A stretch of DNA of 64,000 nt. Source: Parapedobacter deserti (GTDB lineage: Bacteria; Bacteroidota; Bacteroidia; Sphingobacteriales; Sphingobacteriaceae). Location of the stretch: the NCBI RefSeq assembly GCF_042646065.1, contig NZ_JBHRTA010000038.1, positions 310,001 through 374,000 on the forward strand, given 5' to 3'. Position 1 is the first letter of the stretch, and the number at the start of each line of letters is the position of its first letter. The position numbers and the translations under genes were made by a program. The notes under the pieces are model-generated. The model searched no databases. It worked only from the letters and a program-made list of their open reading frames with translations, and was not told the origin of the DNA. Positions 1 to 10,500 of this stretch are shown here, one piece after another.

Positions 1-1
1 G

Positions 2-2938
2 GCTGCTACCACAGCCACGAACGCCGATGGTATGTTTGTATTACAGGGGCTGCAGACTGGCACCAACTACACCATCCGCTTCAGCTTGATTGGGTATGAA
101 GTGCATGAGATGGCAGATTTTACGGTGAGACCTGGCGACAACAACTCTATCCTGGTGCGAATGGCCGAACAGACATCGGCGTTGGATGAAGTCGTGGTGA
201 TTGGCTACGGCGAACGGCAACGGGAAGACTTGACCACCGCTATCGCGTCGCTGCCTAATGTGGCGACCAACGTAGCACGGCCATTGACCAATGTCTCTGA
301 TATCCTACAGGGAAACATTGCCGGTGTAACCGTGGTATCCGGGGGAGGCGATCCGTCGTCTTCACCGAGGGTGTTGATACGGGGCATGGGAACGTTAGGG
401 AGCGAACAACCGCTGTACGTCGTTGATGGAGTGCCTTATTATGGCGGCCCCATCAACCCTAACGATATCGAGCGCGTAGACGTCATGAAAGACGCAGCCT
501 CTGCGGCTATCTATGGTGCACAAGCGGCGTCAGGCGTCATCGTAATCACCACCAAGAGCGGGAAAATCGGTAAGCCTAGGTTTGCGGTAGATCTTTACCA
601 GGGTTGGCATCAGGCTAGTAACCTGCCTGCTTCGCTCAATGCGGCGCAATATGCGCAGGCTTATATCGATGCGTCTGCCCATGCGGGCGTTGTCCCGGCA
701 GACGGTCACAACGCCGAACTGAACCCATGGGGGCAGGTAACCCGCACCAACTGGATGGATGAGATCTTTCAGACAGGGTCAATCACCAACCTGAATTTAC
801 AGGTTTCCGGAGGCACCGAGCATGCTCGGTATTCATCGTCGTTTGGCTACCACGACAAAGACGGTTTGCTGATCAACACGAATTACAAGCGCTTTGCCTA
901 CCGATTGAAGTCCGAATTTGATCTATCCGACCGCATCACAGTAGGCCAGAACTTCTATGTCAATCAGATGCAATCGCGGGGTATTAATACCTCCAGCAGC
1001 TATAGCGGAGCTATTATCAACGCCATATATATGAACCCTGCGGCTCCTGTATATGACGAAAATGGGCGGTTCCACGGTACTGTTCCCTTTGATTTAGCGC
1101 AATTTTCGGCGGCATATGGCGATACGTACAATCCAGTGGCATTGCTAAAAAGGCCCAATATCTCTAACCCGGCGTTGAATTTAAATGGTAACGTCTTTGG
1201 AAAACTGGAAATTATCGATGGACTGACCTTCAAATCCAATTTTGCCATTGATTTGAACCGTTATTCGTACAAACGGTTCGACCCCATCGCTCCTGAAATT
1301 GGAAGACCGAGTTCCGAGAATTACTTGAATCAAACCGAATCCCGGACCAACCGGTGGATATGGGATCAACAGTTGAACTATCACAAGCGGTTTGGCAGCC
1401 ATGGGCTGGATGTGCTTGCTGTCTATTCGGCGCAGAAAACCGCCTACGAATCTTTTAGCGTAGAAGCCCGGGGATTTGAACGTGAGGATGACTGGTACCA
1501 GTATATTGGTAATGCGGGCTCAACACCTAACCTACCAGCAAGTGGTGTATACGAAGATGCCCTGACGTCCGCGATTGGCCGGGTCAGTTATGATTTCAAT
1601 GACCGTTATTTTGTGAGTGCCAGCATCAGGCAAGACCGTACATCGAGACTGGCAAAGGAAAACCAATCCGATGTCTTCCCAGCAGTATCTGGCGCGTGGA
1701 AAATATCGTCGGAACCCTTTTTCAATCTTCCAGCGGTGGATCTGCTGAAAGTGCGTGCGTCTTGGGGACAAATCGGCAATATTCAGTCGGTTGGTTACTA
1801 CGCTTACAACATACCGTTGTCTACAGGCACTGTTACGCCTATCGGAAATTCAGGGCAATTGGTGCGGCATTTTGCATTGACGCAACAGTCCAACCCCAAT
1901 CTATTGTGGGAAACATCAGAAACATTTGACATCGGCTTGGATATCACCTTGTTCAATCGGTTAAATATCACCGCAGATTATTATACAAAAAAGACCTTAG
2001 GTCTGATTCAGACTAACGATGCTGATCCGCACGTCGGGGTCAACCAAGGTCCCACGATGAATGTTGGCGACGTATCCAATCGCGGATTTGAAGTTACTGC
2101 TGGTTACGAAGGCCAATTCGGCAATTGGAAGTTGGCGGCTACTGGTAATGTGCAGGTCAATCGCAATGAGCTCCTTAACCTTAACGGTTATTCCAATGAT
2201 TTTATCCAGCATGGTGATAATGTGCGCAGCGTATTGCTTCCCTATCGTTCCGAGCCGGGTCAGCCGTTATATTCTTATTATTTGATTCAATCGGCAGGTA
2301 TTTTTAATTCTGAAGAAGAGATACAGAATCATCGGCAAGGCGATCGGCTGATACAACCTAACGCCCGCCCAGGCGATTTAAGGTTTGTGGATCAAAATGG
2401 TGATGGCCAAATCAATGATGAAGATCGCGTGTTTATGGGCAGCGCCATTCCAGACTTTACCTACGGCTTTTCGTTGCAGCTCGAATATAAAAATTTCGAT
2501 CTCAGTATGTTGACCTATGGCGTTGCGGGGGTTAAGCTGTTCAACGGTTACAAATACACCGCATACAACGCCGGGCTGCAAGGGTATAACCTAGACAGCC
2601 GCGTATTGAATGCCTGGCGCCCGGACAATACTGGTTCAACCATTCCGGTGCTTTCCCGTCAAGATCCGAATGCCAACTTCGGCACGGCCTCAGACTGGTA
2701 TCTGGAAAGCGGTGATTACTTCCGGATAAAAAATATCGCATTGGGCTATACCTTGCCCGGCCGGCTGTTGTCAAGAATAGGTTCCCAGCTAAGGTCGCGG
2801 ATCTATGTATCTGCCGAAAATCCATGGACCATCACTTCCTATTCCGGAATTGACCCCGAAGTGGGTTCCACGGGTTTGGATGTGGGTAATTACCCCTTGC
2901 CAAAAACGTATACGATAGGTTTAAGTGTAAATTTCTAA
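2..2938 (+). CDS. SusC/RagA-family TonB-linked outer-membrane transporter, 5'-truncated by window edge
   Basis: The reading frame is open from the first bases of the window (AATTNADGMF...), so the true start lies outside. The visible part begins in a carboxypeptidase-regulatory-like beta domain, passes a TonB-box-like segment (DEVVVIGYG), a plug domain (IRGMGTLGSEQPLYVVDGVP, then a DVMKDAASAAIYG motif typical of SusC plugs) and a long beta-barrel ending in an aromatic residue (TIGLSVNF), the usual outer-membrane barrel signature. SusC proteins import oligomeric substrates with a SusD lid lipoprotein, and the SusD gene follows 8 bp later. The substrate cannot be read from the sequence. The neighbouring phospholipase C suggests a phosphorylated ligand, which is inference. 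Confidence 0.95.
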   Translation, partial: AATTATNADGMFVLQGLQTGTNYTIRFSLIGYEVHEMADFTVRPGDNNSILVRMAEQTSALDEVVVIGYGERQREDLTTAIASLPNVATNVARPLTNVSDILQGNIAGVTVVSGGGDPSSSPRVLIRGMGTLGSEQPLYVVDGVPYYGGPINPNDIERVDVMKDAASAAIYGAQAASGVIVITTKSGKIGKPRFAVDLYQGWHQASNLPASLNAAQYAQAYIDASAHAGVVPADGHNAELNPWGQVTRTNWMDEIFQTGSITNLNLQVSGGTEHARYSSSFGYHDKDGLLINTNYKRFAYRLKSEFDLSDRITVGQNFYVNQMQSRGINTSSSYSGAIINAIYMNPAAPVYDENGRFHGTVPFDLAQFSAAYGDTYNPVALLKRPNISNPALNLNGNVFGKLEIIDGLTFKSNFAIDLNRYSYKRFDPIAPEIGRPSSENYLNQTESRTNRWIWDQQLNYHKRFGSHGLDVLAVYSAQKTAYESFSVEARGFEREDDWYQYIGNAGSTPNLPASGVYEDALTSAIGRVSYDFNDRYFVSASIRQDRTSRLAKENQSDVFPAVSGAWKISSEPFFNLPAVDLLKVRASWGQIGNIQSVGYYAYNIPLSTGTVTPIGNSGQLVRHFALTQQSNPNLLWETSETFDIGLDITLFNRLNITADYYTKKTLGLIQTNDADPHVGVNQGPTMNVGDVSNRGFEVTAGYEGQFGNWKLAATGNVQVNRNELLNLNGYSNDFIQHGDNVRSVLLPYRSEPGQPLYSYYLIQSAGIFNSEEEIQNHRQGDRLIQPNARPGDLRFVDQNGDGQINDEDRVFMGSAIPDFTYGFSLQLEYKNFDLSMLTYGVAGVKLFNGYKYTAYNAGLQGYNLDSRVLNAWRPDNTGSTIPVLSRQDPNANFGTASDWYLESGDYFRIKNIALGYTLPGRLLSRIGSQLRSRIYVSAENPWTITSYSGIDPEVGSTGLDVGNYPLPKTYTIGLSVNF

Positions 2939-2946
2939 AAGTGTAA

Positions 2947-4521
2947 ATGAAGATCATGAAAAAGATAATCATCAATAAGGTAATAGGTGCCGCGCTTATC
3001 GTACTTGCCGCACAGGCTTGCTCCGAAAGCTTCACGGACTTAACACCTAAGGGGAGCGTGACATCCGGCAACTATTGGAGTACGGAGTCCGATGCGGTTT
3101 CTGCAGCCAACGGCTTGTATGAGCACTGGCGCGACGATAGCATGTTCGGCCGGGGTTTATTTTGGTTCGTCAATGCGTCCGACGATATGGTCACGGGGCG
3201 TACGGATGCCGGCTCGGCTGCCGTGCGCGACTTCGTCGCTACAGGAAATGAAAGCCGCGTCAACAGCATGTATAAGAAATTTTACCAGATTATCCAGCGC
3301 GCCAACAGCATTTTGGTGAATGTGCCGGATATGGCGATCAACGAAGAGGTAAAACGCCGGGTGTTAGGAGAAGCCTACTTCATGCGGGCCTACGCCTATT
3401 TTTATTTGACCCAATATTACGGTGATCACCGGGCAGGTCTGCCCATTGTCACCGAAGCGAATATGAATGAAGCACGGTTTGCCCGCCCAACCCATGTCAG
3501 CGAAAATTACCAGCAGATGGAGCAGGATCTGCTTGCAGCGGCCGAATTGCTTCCCTTGGTTACCACCTATGGTGCGAATGATCTTGGACGTGCGCATCGG
3601 GATGCTGCCTATGCTTATTTAGCCAAGATGTACCTGCACTGGGCACGCTATGATGCCAGCAAGTGGGCCGAAGTGGTACGGTATTGCGATATGGTGACCA
3701 ATTCGGGCTCGGGGCGCGCCCTCATCAACACCGGTAATCCACAGGAAGATTTCGCCAGCGTATTTTACGTGGAAAATAATTTCTCGTCCGAGTATATCTT
3801 CTCCGTCGTATCCAACACTGTACGTGGATGTATCCTGCCCGCCGTATTGTTTGAAAATACCGGGTATGGCCTGTACAATGGATGGGGATATTTCCACCCT
3901 ACGCTTGAACTGTATAATCACTTTGAAGCAGGCGACCACCGCAAGAAGGCGACCATCTTGGAGTTTGGCGATACCTTTACGTTATTCGGAGAAGAAAGAA
4001 AATACTATTCGTCCAATTCGTGGACCGGTTTTCAGTTCAATAAGTACATGCAACCTTTCCGGTTCCCCCAGGAGGTCCATCTTAACCCGAATGGAGATTA
4101 CCCCACGTCTAACTTGAGCGTGCCCTTGGTGCGGTATGCCGATATCCTGCTGATGAAGGCAGAGGCGTTGATCATGCAGAACCAGAATGCCGATGCGCCG
4201 ATCAACCAAATCCGAAATCGTGCCGGACTCCCATCAATTACCGGAGCTACCTTGGCCGACCTGAAGCGCGAACGGCGCTCGGAGTTCGCCGCAGAATACA
4301 CCGACCGTCACGTCGATTTGGTGCGTTGGGGTGATGCACAGGAGGCGTATAGCAAGCCAGCCACCGGCAGACAACATGCAAATAGGGACAACCCCAATTC
4401 GCCATACACCGTTACGGAAGTGTGGCCGGCCCGCAATTTCAATCCTGCTATCCATCATGTGTGGCCGATCCCGCCGGCAGATATCACCAACTCCGGAATT
4501 AGCCAGAACGAAGGGTGGTAA
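2947..4521 (+). CDS. SusD/RagB-family nutrient-binding outer-membrane lipoprotein
   Basis: The 524-residue product starts with a lipoprotein signal peptide whose lipobox is AAQAC (Cys about residue 25). It continues with the SusD N-terminal TPR-like fold (RRVLGEAYFMRAYAYFYLTQYYGD is the family hallmark) and a C-terminal SusD domain with the usual 'RRSEFAAEYTDRHVDLVRWG' type motif near residue 440. The protein forms the lid on the SusC barrel encoded immediately upstream and binds substrate at the cell surface. A start at 2956 is also possible, but 2947 gives the fuller signal peptide. A strong terminator follows the stop codon, so the upstream SusC/SusD unit ends here. Confidence 0.95.
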   Translation: MKIMKKIIINKVIGAALIVLAAQACSESFTDLTPKGSVTSGNYWSTESDAVSAANGLYEHWRDDSMFGRGLFWFVNASDDMVTGRTDAGSAAVRDFVATGNESRVNSMYKKFYQIIQRANSILVNVPDMAINEEVKRRVLGEAYFMRAYAYFYLTQYYGDHRAGLPIVTEANMNEARFARPTHVSENYQQMEQDLLAAAELLPLVTTYGANDLGRAHRDAAYAYLAKMYLHWARYDASKWAEVVRYCDMVTNSGSGRALINTGNPQEDFASVFYVENNFSSEYIFSVVSNTVRGCILPAVLFENTGYGLYNGWGYFHPTLELYNHFEAGDHRKKATILEFGDTFTLFGEERKYYSSNSWTGFQFNKYMQPFRFPQEVHLNPNGDYPTSNLSVPLVRYADILLMKAEALIMQNQNADAPINQIRNRAGLPSITGATLADLKRERRSEFAAEYTDRHVDLVRWGDAQEAYSKPATGRQHANRDNPNSPYTVTEVWPARNFNPAIHHVWPIPPADITNSGISQNEGW

Positions 4522-4529
4522 AATTGCTC

Positions 4530-4564
4530 AAAGCCATGCTCCCGATCAAGGAGCATGGCTTTTT
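4530..4564 (+). terminator. Intrinsic terminator after susD
   Basis: A perfect 13-bp inverted repeat (AAAGCCATGCTCC / GGAGCATGGCTTT) with a 7-nt loop runs directly into a T tract. It closes the first SusC/SusD operon and implies that the downstream PI-PLC gene has its own promoter or depends on read-through. Confidence 0.9.
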
Positions 4565-4610
4565 CATCTCGGTTGTACGTTTTATTTATTGTCCACTAAT
4601 TTATATCGCT

Positions 4611-5585
4611 ATGAAACGTTTTTCAAATCTTGTCGCCTGTTTTCTCGTTTTTTTGGCCGGATCATCCTGCCAGAAGGGTGGCACCCCAGCTGAACAGTTT
4701 GTTGCCGAATCGTTGGCTGATGGCCTTAGTGAGGCGTTGCCACTGTCCTACAGTTCGTCCAATTGGATGAGCGCGTTGCCCGATCACTCGATGCTCCACC
4801 ACCTCAGTATACCTGGAACACACGATAGTGGAGCACGGCATGAGCCGTTTCCGGGCACTGCCAAAACGCAGAACCTGAGCATCGGCGATCAGCTTAACGC
4901 CGGTGTCCGTTTCCTGGATATCCGATGCCGTCATTTTAATGACGCCTTTACTATTCACCATGGAGCCGTCTACCAACACCTTAATTTTGACGATGTGATC
5001 AATGCTTGTAAGTCTTTTTTGGCGGCCCATCCGTCTGAGACGATTGTCATGAGTGTAAAGCCTGAGCATACTGCCGAAAATAATACGACCACATTCGAGG
5101 AACGGTTTCTTGCCTATGTAGCCCAAGACCCGGCGTTGTGGCACTTGGAAGACGAGATTCCATCATTGGGAGACAGCCGTGGAAAGATTGTACTATTCCG
5201 TCGATTCGGATATAACGGAGCACTTGGAATAGCAGCTACCCCAGGCTGGGCAGACAACGCCACTTTTACGATCAATCGGCCAGGTTACCAGTTGGAAATA
5301 CAGGATGAGTATCAAACAACCCCTCAAAATAAATGGTCGCGGGTCTCTCAGTTTCTTGAGACCACAAAGTCGACCGGTTACCCGGCGAATAAAGTGCTTT
5401 ATGTCAACTTCAGTAGCGGCTATCGCAGTATTTTAGGAATCCCCAACATTACTTCGGTGTCTAACTACGTCAACCCAAGGTTAAACGATTACTTAAACGG
5501 ACAGTCAACTGCTAAGTTCGGAATTATCGTGGCGGATTTCATCAACGAAGATCTTTCAAGGGCGATATATGAGACAAATTTTTAG
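4611..5585 (+). CDS. Secreted phosphatidylinositol-specific phospholipase C-like lipoprotein (PLC X domain)
   Basis: The 324-residue product has a lipoprotein signal peptide with lipobox AGSSC (Cys about residue 20). The PI-PLC X-box residues follow: the first catalytic His in IPGTHDSG, an Arg/Asp pair in FLDIRC, and the second catalytic His in FTIHHG, then a C-terminal half typical of bacterial PI-PLC with no EF-hand or Y domain. Family members cleave phosphatidylinositol or glycosyl-PI to a cyclic inositol phosphate and diacylglycerol. The start at 4611 was chosen because the frame opens at 4515 inside susD and across the terminator, whereas 4611 starts exactly at the signal peptide. It is probably surface-exposed or periplasmic and supplies phosphoester products to the SusC/SusD system upstream (inference). 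Confidence 0.88.
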   Translation: MKRFSNLVACFLVFLAGSSCQKGGTPAEQFVAESLADGLSEALPLSYSSSNWMSALPDHSMLHHLSIPGTHDSGARHEPFPGTAKTQNLSIGDQLNAGVRFLDIRCRHFNDAFTIHHGAVYQHLNFDDVINACKSFLAAHPSETIVMSVKPEHTAENNTTTFEERFLAYVAQDPALWHLEDEIPSLGDSRGKIVLFRRFGYNGALGIAATPGWADNATFTINRPGYQLEIQDEYQTTPQNKWSRVSQFLETTKSTGYPANKVLYVNFSSGYRSILGIPNITSVSNYVNPRLNDYLNGQSTAKFGIIVADFINEDLSRAIYETNF

Positions 5586-5725
5586 CAGTAAAGAAGCGTG
5601 GTATTTATATTGGCAACCCAATGTAGACCGTTGGGGAGAACGCAAAGCCTAACGGTAGATAAGGGAAGATGGTGCTACTGTACCTGAATCCGATGTACCG
5701 TTGCGGTGGTGGAAGCATTGCAAAA

Positions 5726-5759
5726 TTAACCGCCACTTAACATTTGCATCGTAGCTTTG
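5726..5759 (+). promoter_or_regulatory. Pho-box-like tandem TTAA promoter 1 (before ECF sigma gene)
   Basis: TTAAC at 5726 and TTAAC at 5737 are 11 bp apart. TAGCTTTG at 5752-5759, a perfect match to the Bacteroidota -7 element TAnnTTTG, begins 15 bp after the second half-site. Transcription would start about 4-7 bp downstream, giving a very short leader before the ATG at 5771. The same spacing recurs at six other places in this window. Confidence 0.7.
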
Positions 5760-5770
5760 CTTTCGAAGCG

Positions 5771-6370
5771 ATGGAAGCGATAGACGCCATATTACTTAAC
5801 CGCCTGGGCCAGGGAGATGCACATGCCTACACGGTATTGTTTGAGCGTTATTGGAAATTTCTTTATGCCGTAGCCTACCGTCGCCTGCATGATGAGGAGC
5901 TCGCGCAGGACATTGTGCAGGAAGTGTTTATGCAGGTATGGGACAAACGGGATAAACTTACGCTGACACCGGAGTACATTGAATACTACCTGCTTAAGGC
6001 TGTCAAAAACCGGATTATCAATCACTATACCTCACAACGGGCAAAAGCTGAAGTATTGCAGCGGGTCATGCACCGCATGGAGGCGGTCGTGGAAGAATCG
6101 GCTTATCAGTCGAGCCGTTACCTCGAACTGGAACGTTTCCTTGACGAACAGGTGCAACAATTGCCGGACACCATGCGGGCTGTCTTTTTGATGCGGAGCG
6201 ACAGTCTTTCTATCCAGGAAATAGCCAAAAAGCTACACATTGCTGAGCAGACTGTAAAGAATCACCTCACAGAGGCCTCCCATAGGCTGCGTAGTTCACT
6301 GATTAAAAAATTTTCGGACGAAGAGCTTGCGGGATTGATCATAGCTATTGTGGTCTTAACAAACAATTAA
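5771..6370 (+). CDS. ECF-type RNA polymerase sigma factor (FecI-like)
   Basis: The 199-residue protein has sigma region 2 (ELAQDIVQEVFMQVWDKRD, residues about 42-60) and a region 4 helix-turn-helix (SIQEIAKKLHIAEQTVKNHL, about 150-170), with a short hydrophobic C-terminal tail (LAGLIIAIVVL) common in Bacteroidota ECF factors. An in-frame TTG at 5744 is rejected because it lies upstream of the -7 box. The fecR anti-sigma gene follows 75 bp later, then susC with an N-terminal signalling domain. This is the classical transmembrane signalling order in which ligand on SusC releases the sigma factor to transcribe susCD. Its own promoter is Pho-box-like, which suggests a phosphate-starvation input (inference). 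Confidence 0.93.
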   Translation: MEAIDAILLNRLGQGDAHAYTVLFERYWKFLYAVAYRRLHDEELAQDIVQEVFMQVWDKRDKLTLTPEYIEYYLLKAVKNRIINHYTSQRAKAEVLQRVMHRMEAVVEESAYQSSRYLELERFLDEQVQQLPDTMRAVFLMRSDSLSIQEIAKKLHIAEQTVKNHLTEASHRLRSSLIKKFSDEELAGLIIAIVVLTNN

Positions 6371-6445
6371 CCTATTCTTCTTGCAAAATTAAGGTACTTG
6401 CGGCTGGTCGACTTGTATTCCTTATAAACACGCGAAATAAGGTCT

Positions 6446-7426
6446 GTGGACAAGAAACAATTTAAGCGACTGTTGCGGGACTACCTCCACGACAAGTTAG
6501 GTAAGGGCCAAAGAAAGCGGGTAGACGAATGGTTTGATTCGTTCGGGTACGGGCAGGATGTCGAACCGCTTCGTGACGAAGAAAAGGCGAACCGTATACA
6601 CCAGGAACTTGCAAGTCGCCTCCAAACGCACACACGACCACCACGGCGGGCATCTCGGCTTTATGGTTGGTTTCCCAAAGTAGCCGCGGCTGTACTGTTG
6701 ATGCTCATGGCTGCTTGGTGGATATGGCGCCCGCACGAGCGACTTGGGAACCCTCTGGAGCTAAGTGCTATCCTGCCGCCATCATATGACACCATACGCA
6801 CTGATGCAGGCAAAATGAAGCGTGTGGTCTTGCCCGATCAGTCGGTGATATGGCTGAATGCCAGTACTCAAATCCATTACGCTAGCCGGTACTTCGGGCA
6901 GCACCGGGAACTGGTCGTCGACCATGGCGAAGTCTTTTTTGAGGTGACGAAAAATCCGGATAATCCTTTTATCGTACATTCAGGCGCGGTAAGTACCAAG
7001 GTATTAGGTACGTCGTTCAACGTAAAGAGTTACCCGGAGTTGGACTACGTAAGTGTACACGTTAAGACGGGACAAGTATCGGTATCTGCACAAAACGGTA
7101 ACCTGCTCGATACGGTTGGTGCTGGCCATGGCCTGAAGTACCATAAAGAAGGGAAAGCCTTCCAAGCAGACGATCGCTTTGCGGCAGATGCGGGAAGCTG
7201 GATGGAAGGGCGAACCTTGCTGGACAATGCAACGTTTGCAGAGTTGGCCTTAGTAATGTACCACCGCTTTGGCGTAACATTACAGACCCAATTGCCCAAT
7301 GCTCCCCATTTCCGATATACCATGACTATCCTGCAACAAACTCCGCTCGATGAAACCATGCGGCTTATCTGCGATATTCACCAAACTAATTATAGGAGGC
7401 AAGAAAATGAAATAACGATATACTAA
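6446..7426 (+). CDS. FecR-family anti-sigma factor with C-terminal DUF4974
   Basis: The 326-residue inner-membrane protein starts at GTG. It has a cytoplasmic N-terminal region (about 1-75) that should bind the sigma factor, one membrane segment (VAAAVLLMLMAAWWIW, about 79-94), a periplasmic FecR domain (about 115-215, with the motifs LPDQSVIWLNAST and VLGTSFNVKSY) and a C-terminal DUF4974 domain (about 255-326, ending NEITIY) that contacts the STN domain of the cognate SusC. It sits between its sigma gene and its susC gene. A GC-rich hairpin follows its stop codon. Confidence 0.93.
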   Translation: MDKKQFKRLLRDYLHDKLGKGQRKRVDEWFDSFGYGQDVEPLRDEEKANRIHQELASRLQTHTRPPRRASRLYGWFPKVAAAVLLMLMAAWWIWRPHERLGNPLELSAILPPSYDTIRTDAGKMKRVVLPDQSVIWLNASTQIHYASRYFGQHRELVVDHGEVFFEVTKNPDNPFIVHSGAVSTKVLGTSFNVKSYPELDYVSVHVKTGQVSVSAQNGNLLDTVGAGHGLKYHKEGKAFQADDRFAADAGSWMEGRTLLDNATFAELALVMYHRFGVTLQTQLPNAPHFRYTMTILQQTPLDETMRLICDIHQTNYRRQENEITIY

Positions 7427-7436
7427 CTATCCGCAA

Positions 7437-7463
7437 ATAAAAAAGGGGGCAATGCCCCCAAAA
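7437..7463 (+). promoter_or_regulatory. GC hairpin between fecR and susC
   Basis: GGGGGC-AAT-GCCCCC at 7445-7459 is preceded by an A-rich tract and followed by AAAA. On the + strand it lacks the T run of an intrinsic terminator, so it is more likely an mRNA processing or stability element separating fecR from susC. A comparable hairpin occupies the same position in the second sigma/fecR/susC set (27808-27833). Confidence 0.5.
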
Positions 7464-7535
7464 GTTGCTGCCAGTCAACAGACCGCTAAATCAAGAGACT
7501 GGCCACAAGGAATCCGAATAATTTAACTTAATCGA

Positions 7536-10500
7536 ATGTACAAATATATGAATATAAGTGATAAGCTATTTCAGTTCATGATGAGAACATTTTTAATCAT
7601 GGCTTCTTTCCTCACTTGCACACAGTTACTTTGGGCCTCCTATACCAGCGCTCAAGGGATGCAAGACAGGGTCAGCATCTACTTTAATACCGAAAGTCTT
7701 TCTGATGCCTTACTGAAACTAAGCAAGAGCCTATCTGTGCAGATGGCTTACGATGCGACGGCATTGAAGCTAGCCGACCACACGGTACAAGCAAAACGTT
7801 TTAAGGAAACGGAAGCGGAGGAAATACTCCAATACTTATTGGCCAATACGGATATCACCTACATCGAAAGCGAGGCAGGGATTGTGCTCACCACCCAAAC
7901 GGCTGTCCAACAAATGGGAACCATTAGTGGCCGCGTTGTGGACGACCACCAAGAGCCGCTGGCGGGAGCGACTATCCGGGTGGTCGAATTAGGCCGCAGT
8001 ACGGTCTCCGATGCCAACGGTTACTTTTCCGTCAACGTCCGTCCGGGTACCTACACCGTGGAAGTCACTTATCTGGCCTACGGGAAAACCAACCGGTCGG
8101 GCATCGTCGTCACCGGCAACCAAAAGGTGGCGGTTGACTTTAGGTTGTCGGCTTCGTCAGATGAGTTAAACGAGGTGGTGGTGACGGCGTTGGGCATTAA
8201 GCGAGAAGAACGCTCATTAGGTTATGCGGTAGGCCGGGTGAAGGGCGATGACCTGAGCCGGGTGGTCAATGACAACGTGCTTACCGGAATTGCCGGTAAG
8301 GTGCCGGGTGTTTCGATCAGTTCCACTGGTGGTACAGGGTCCTCGGTAAGCATGGTTATTCGTGGCGCCACGTCGTTAAACAACGACAACCAGCCCCTTT
8401 TCGTCATTGATGGGGTGCCCGTGGCGAATACACTAAACAACATCGGGCAGATTGGTAGCGATAACCGTGTGGATTACGGCAATGCGATTTCCAGCTTGAA
8501 CCCGGATGATATTGAAGAAATCTCGATCCTGAAAGGGCCGAGCGCCGCGGCGCTGTATGGATCACGTGCTGGCAACGGTGTGGTGCTCATCACCACAAAG
8601 TCTGGCAAGAATGCGGACAGGATGACTATTTCGGTGACCAGCAACACCGTATTTGACGTGCCGTATAAATTCCTCGACATGCATTCAAAGTTTGCGACCG
8701 GCGTGCTGCCGCTCACGCCGGACAATCCGTTGACCGGGGGCAGGCTCGTCATCGAAGAAGGATCGGCCGCCGGTATGGGTCCAGAACTTGATAAAGGATA
8801 TCTGGCTGTGCAATGGAACAGTCCTGTAGACGAAAACGGGAATAAAATTCCCACGCCATTGGTTTCTCATCCAAACAATGTCCGAAACTTTGTGCAAACC
8901 GGCATTACCTCCACAAATGGGATGTCGATTGCAAACAGCAACGGCCGGATGGATTACCGCATCTCCTATGCAAACATGAGCAACCGCGGTATCATCCCCA
9001 ATTCAGACCTTTTCCGCAATTCATTAAACATCAACTCTACCGTTAAGCTCCATGAAAAGGTCTCGTTGGGCGCGCAGGTAGATTTCAGCCGGAATAACTC
9101 CAATAACCGCCCGGCTAACAACCGAGGCGCCAATCCGATGGAATGGGCATATAAAGTTTCGCCCCACATCGATATACAGGATTTGCGAAATTACTGGGTA
9201 GAAGGCAGCGAAGGCGTGCAGCAGCTTTCGCAGGCGCCTGGTAACTACAACAATCCTTATTTCCTCGCGTATGAAGTGAACAATGCATTTGTGCGTGATC
9301 GCGTGTTTGGAAACCTGCGTGCTGATTGGCAAATCACGCCTGAGCTGAGCTTCATGGCTCGCTATGCCCTGGATCTTTATAGTGAAGAGCGCGAATCGAA
9401 AATCCCGTTCAGCTACACGAACGAACCGCGGGGAGCTTATGGCATCGTCAACCTCAGCCGTCATGAGCAAAATGCCGATTTCCTCGCGTCATACAAAAAG
9501 ACGTTCAACACGTTTAACGTATTGGCTTCCGTCGGTGGAAATTTGCGTTACCAGCGCAACAGGGATGTCATGACGAAGACGAAGAATGAATCGGGATTGA
9601 TTACCCCCGGTCTCTATGCGTTGGGCAACATTGCGCCGGCGAGCCTGGACTATAGCAGCTACCTTGCGGAAAAAGCGGTAAATAGCGTGTATGGTTTGGT
9701 AAACGTGGGATATCGCGATATGGTGTACCTGGATCTAACGGCTCGGAATGATTGGTCAAGTACGTTGCCCGTAGACAACCGTTCGTACTTTTATCCATCG
9801 GCATCGCTGAGCTTATTGTTGGACAGGATGTTGAAGCTGCCCAGCCAGCTTAGCCTGCTAAAACTGCGCGGTGGCGTTGCGCAGGTGGGCAACGATGCGA
9901 ATCCTTATCAGCTAACCAATGTGCTTGGCAATGCCGGTGCGTGGGGTGGAGAAGTAATTCAGCTCACGAAACCGGGTACGATGTTGACACCTACCTTAAA
10001 GCCGGAAAAAGCCACTTCATATGAAGTCGGCTTGGACATAGCCGCCTTGCACAATCGGCTTCGGCTTGAAACAAACTATTACAAGGTGGAAAATGAAAAC
10101 CAAATCATCCCAACCTTACTGCCCGGATCCAGTGGCTCCACATCGATGAACGTCAATGCAGGGTTGCTCGCCAGCAGGGGCGTGGAAGTGGTCCTCGGCG
10201 GTACGCCGGTAAAAACGGCCAATTGGATGTGGGATATCAACCTGAATTGGTCACGCAACCGTACCCGCATCGAACGACTAAGCGATGGCATGGAGTTTTT
10301 TACCTTTTGGACAGAGGGGCGGGGTGGTGCCCGTACGTATGTCGGTGAGGAAATCGGGGACCTCTATGACTCCAAGCTGGTGACTGTGGAAGATCAAAAC
10401 TCTCCGTACTATGGTTTTCCCATTTTGAATGACCGTGGTTCATGGCAGGCGATACGCATCAACAATACCCGCAATAAAATTGGCAATTTCAACCCTGATT

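Noticed and set aside
4571..4604. Possible eighth Pho-box-like promoter before the PI-PLC gene
   Set aside because: TAATTTAT at 4597 and TTAT at 4582 have the right spacing, but the base 11 bp upstream reads GGTT and the -7 box lacks its final G, so the match is too poor.
7523..7535. TTAACTTAAT just upstream of the first STN-type susC gene as a Pho-box-like pair
   Set aside because: The two TTAA units are only 6 bp apart and no TAnnTTTG follows at the right distance.
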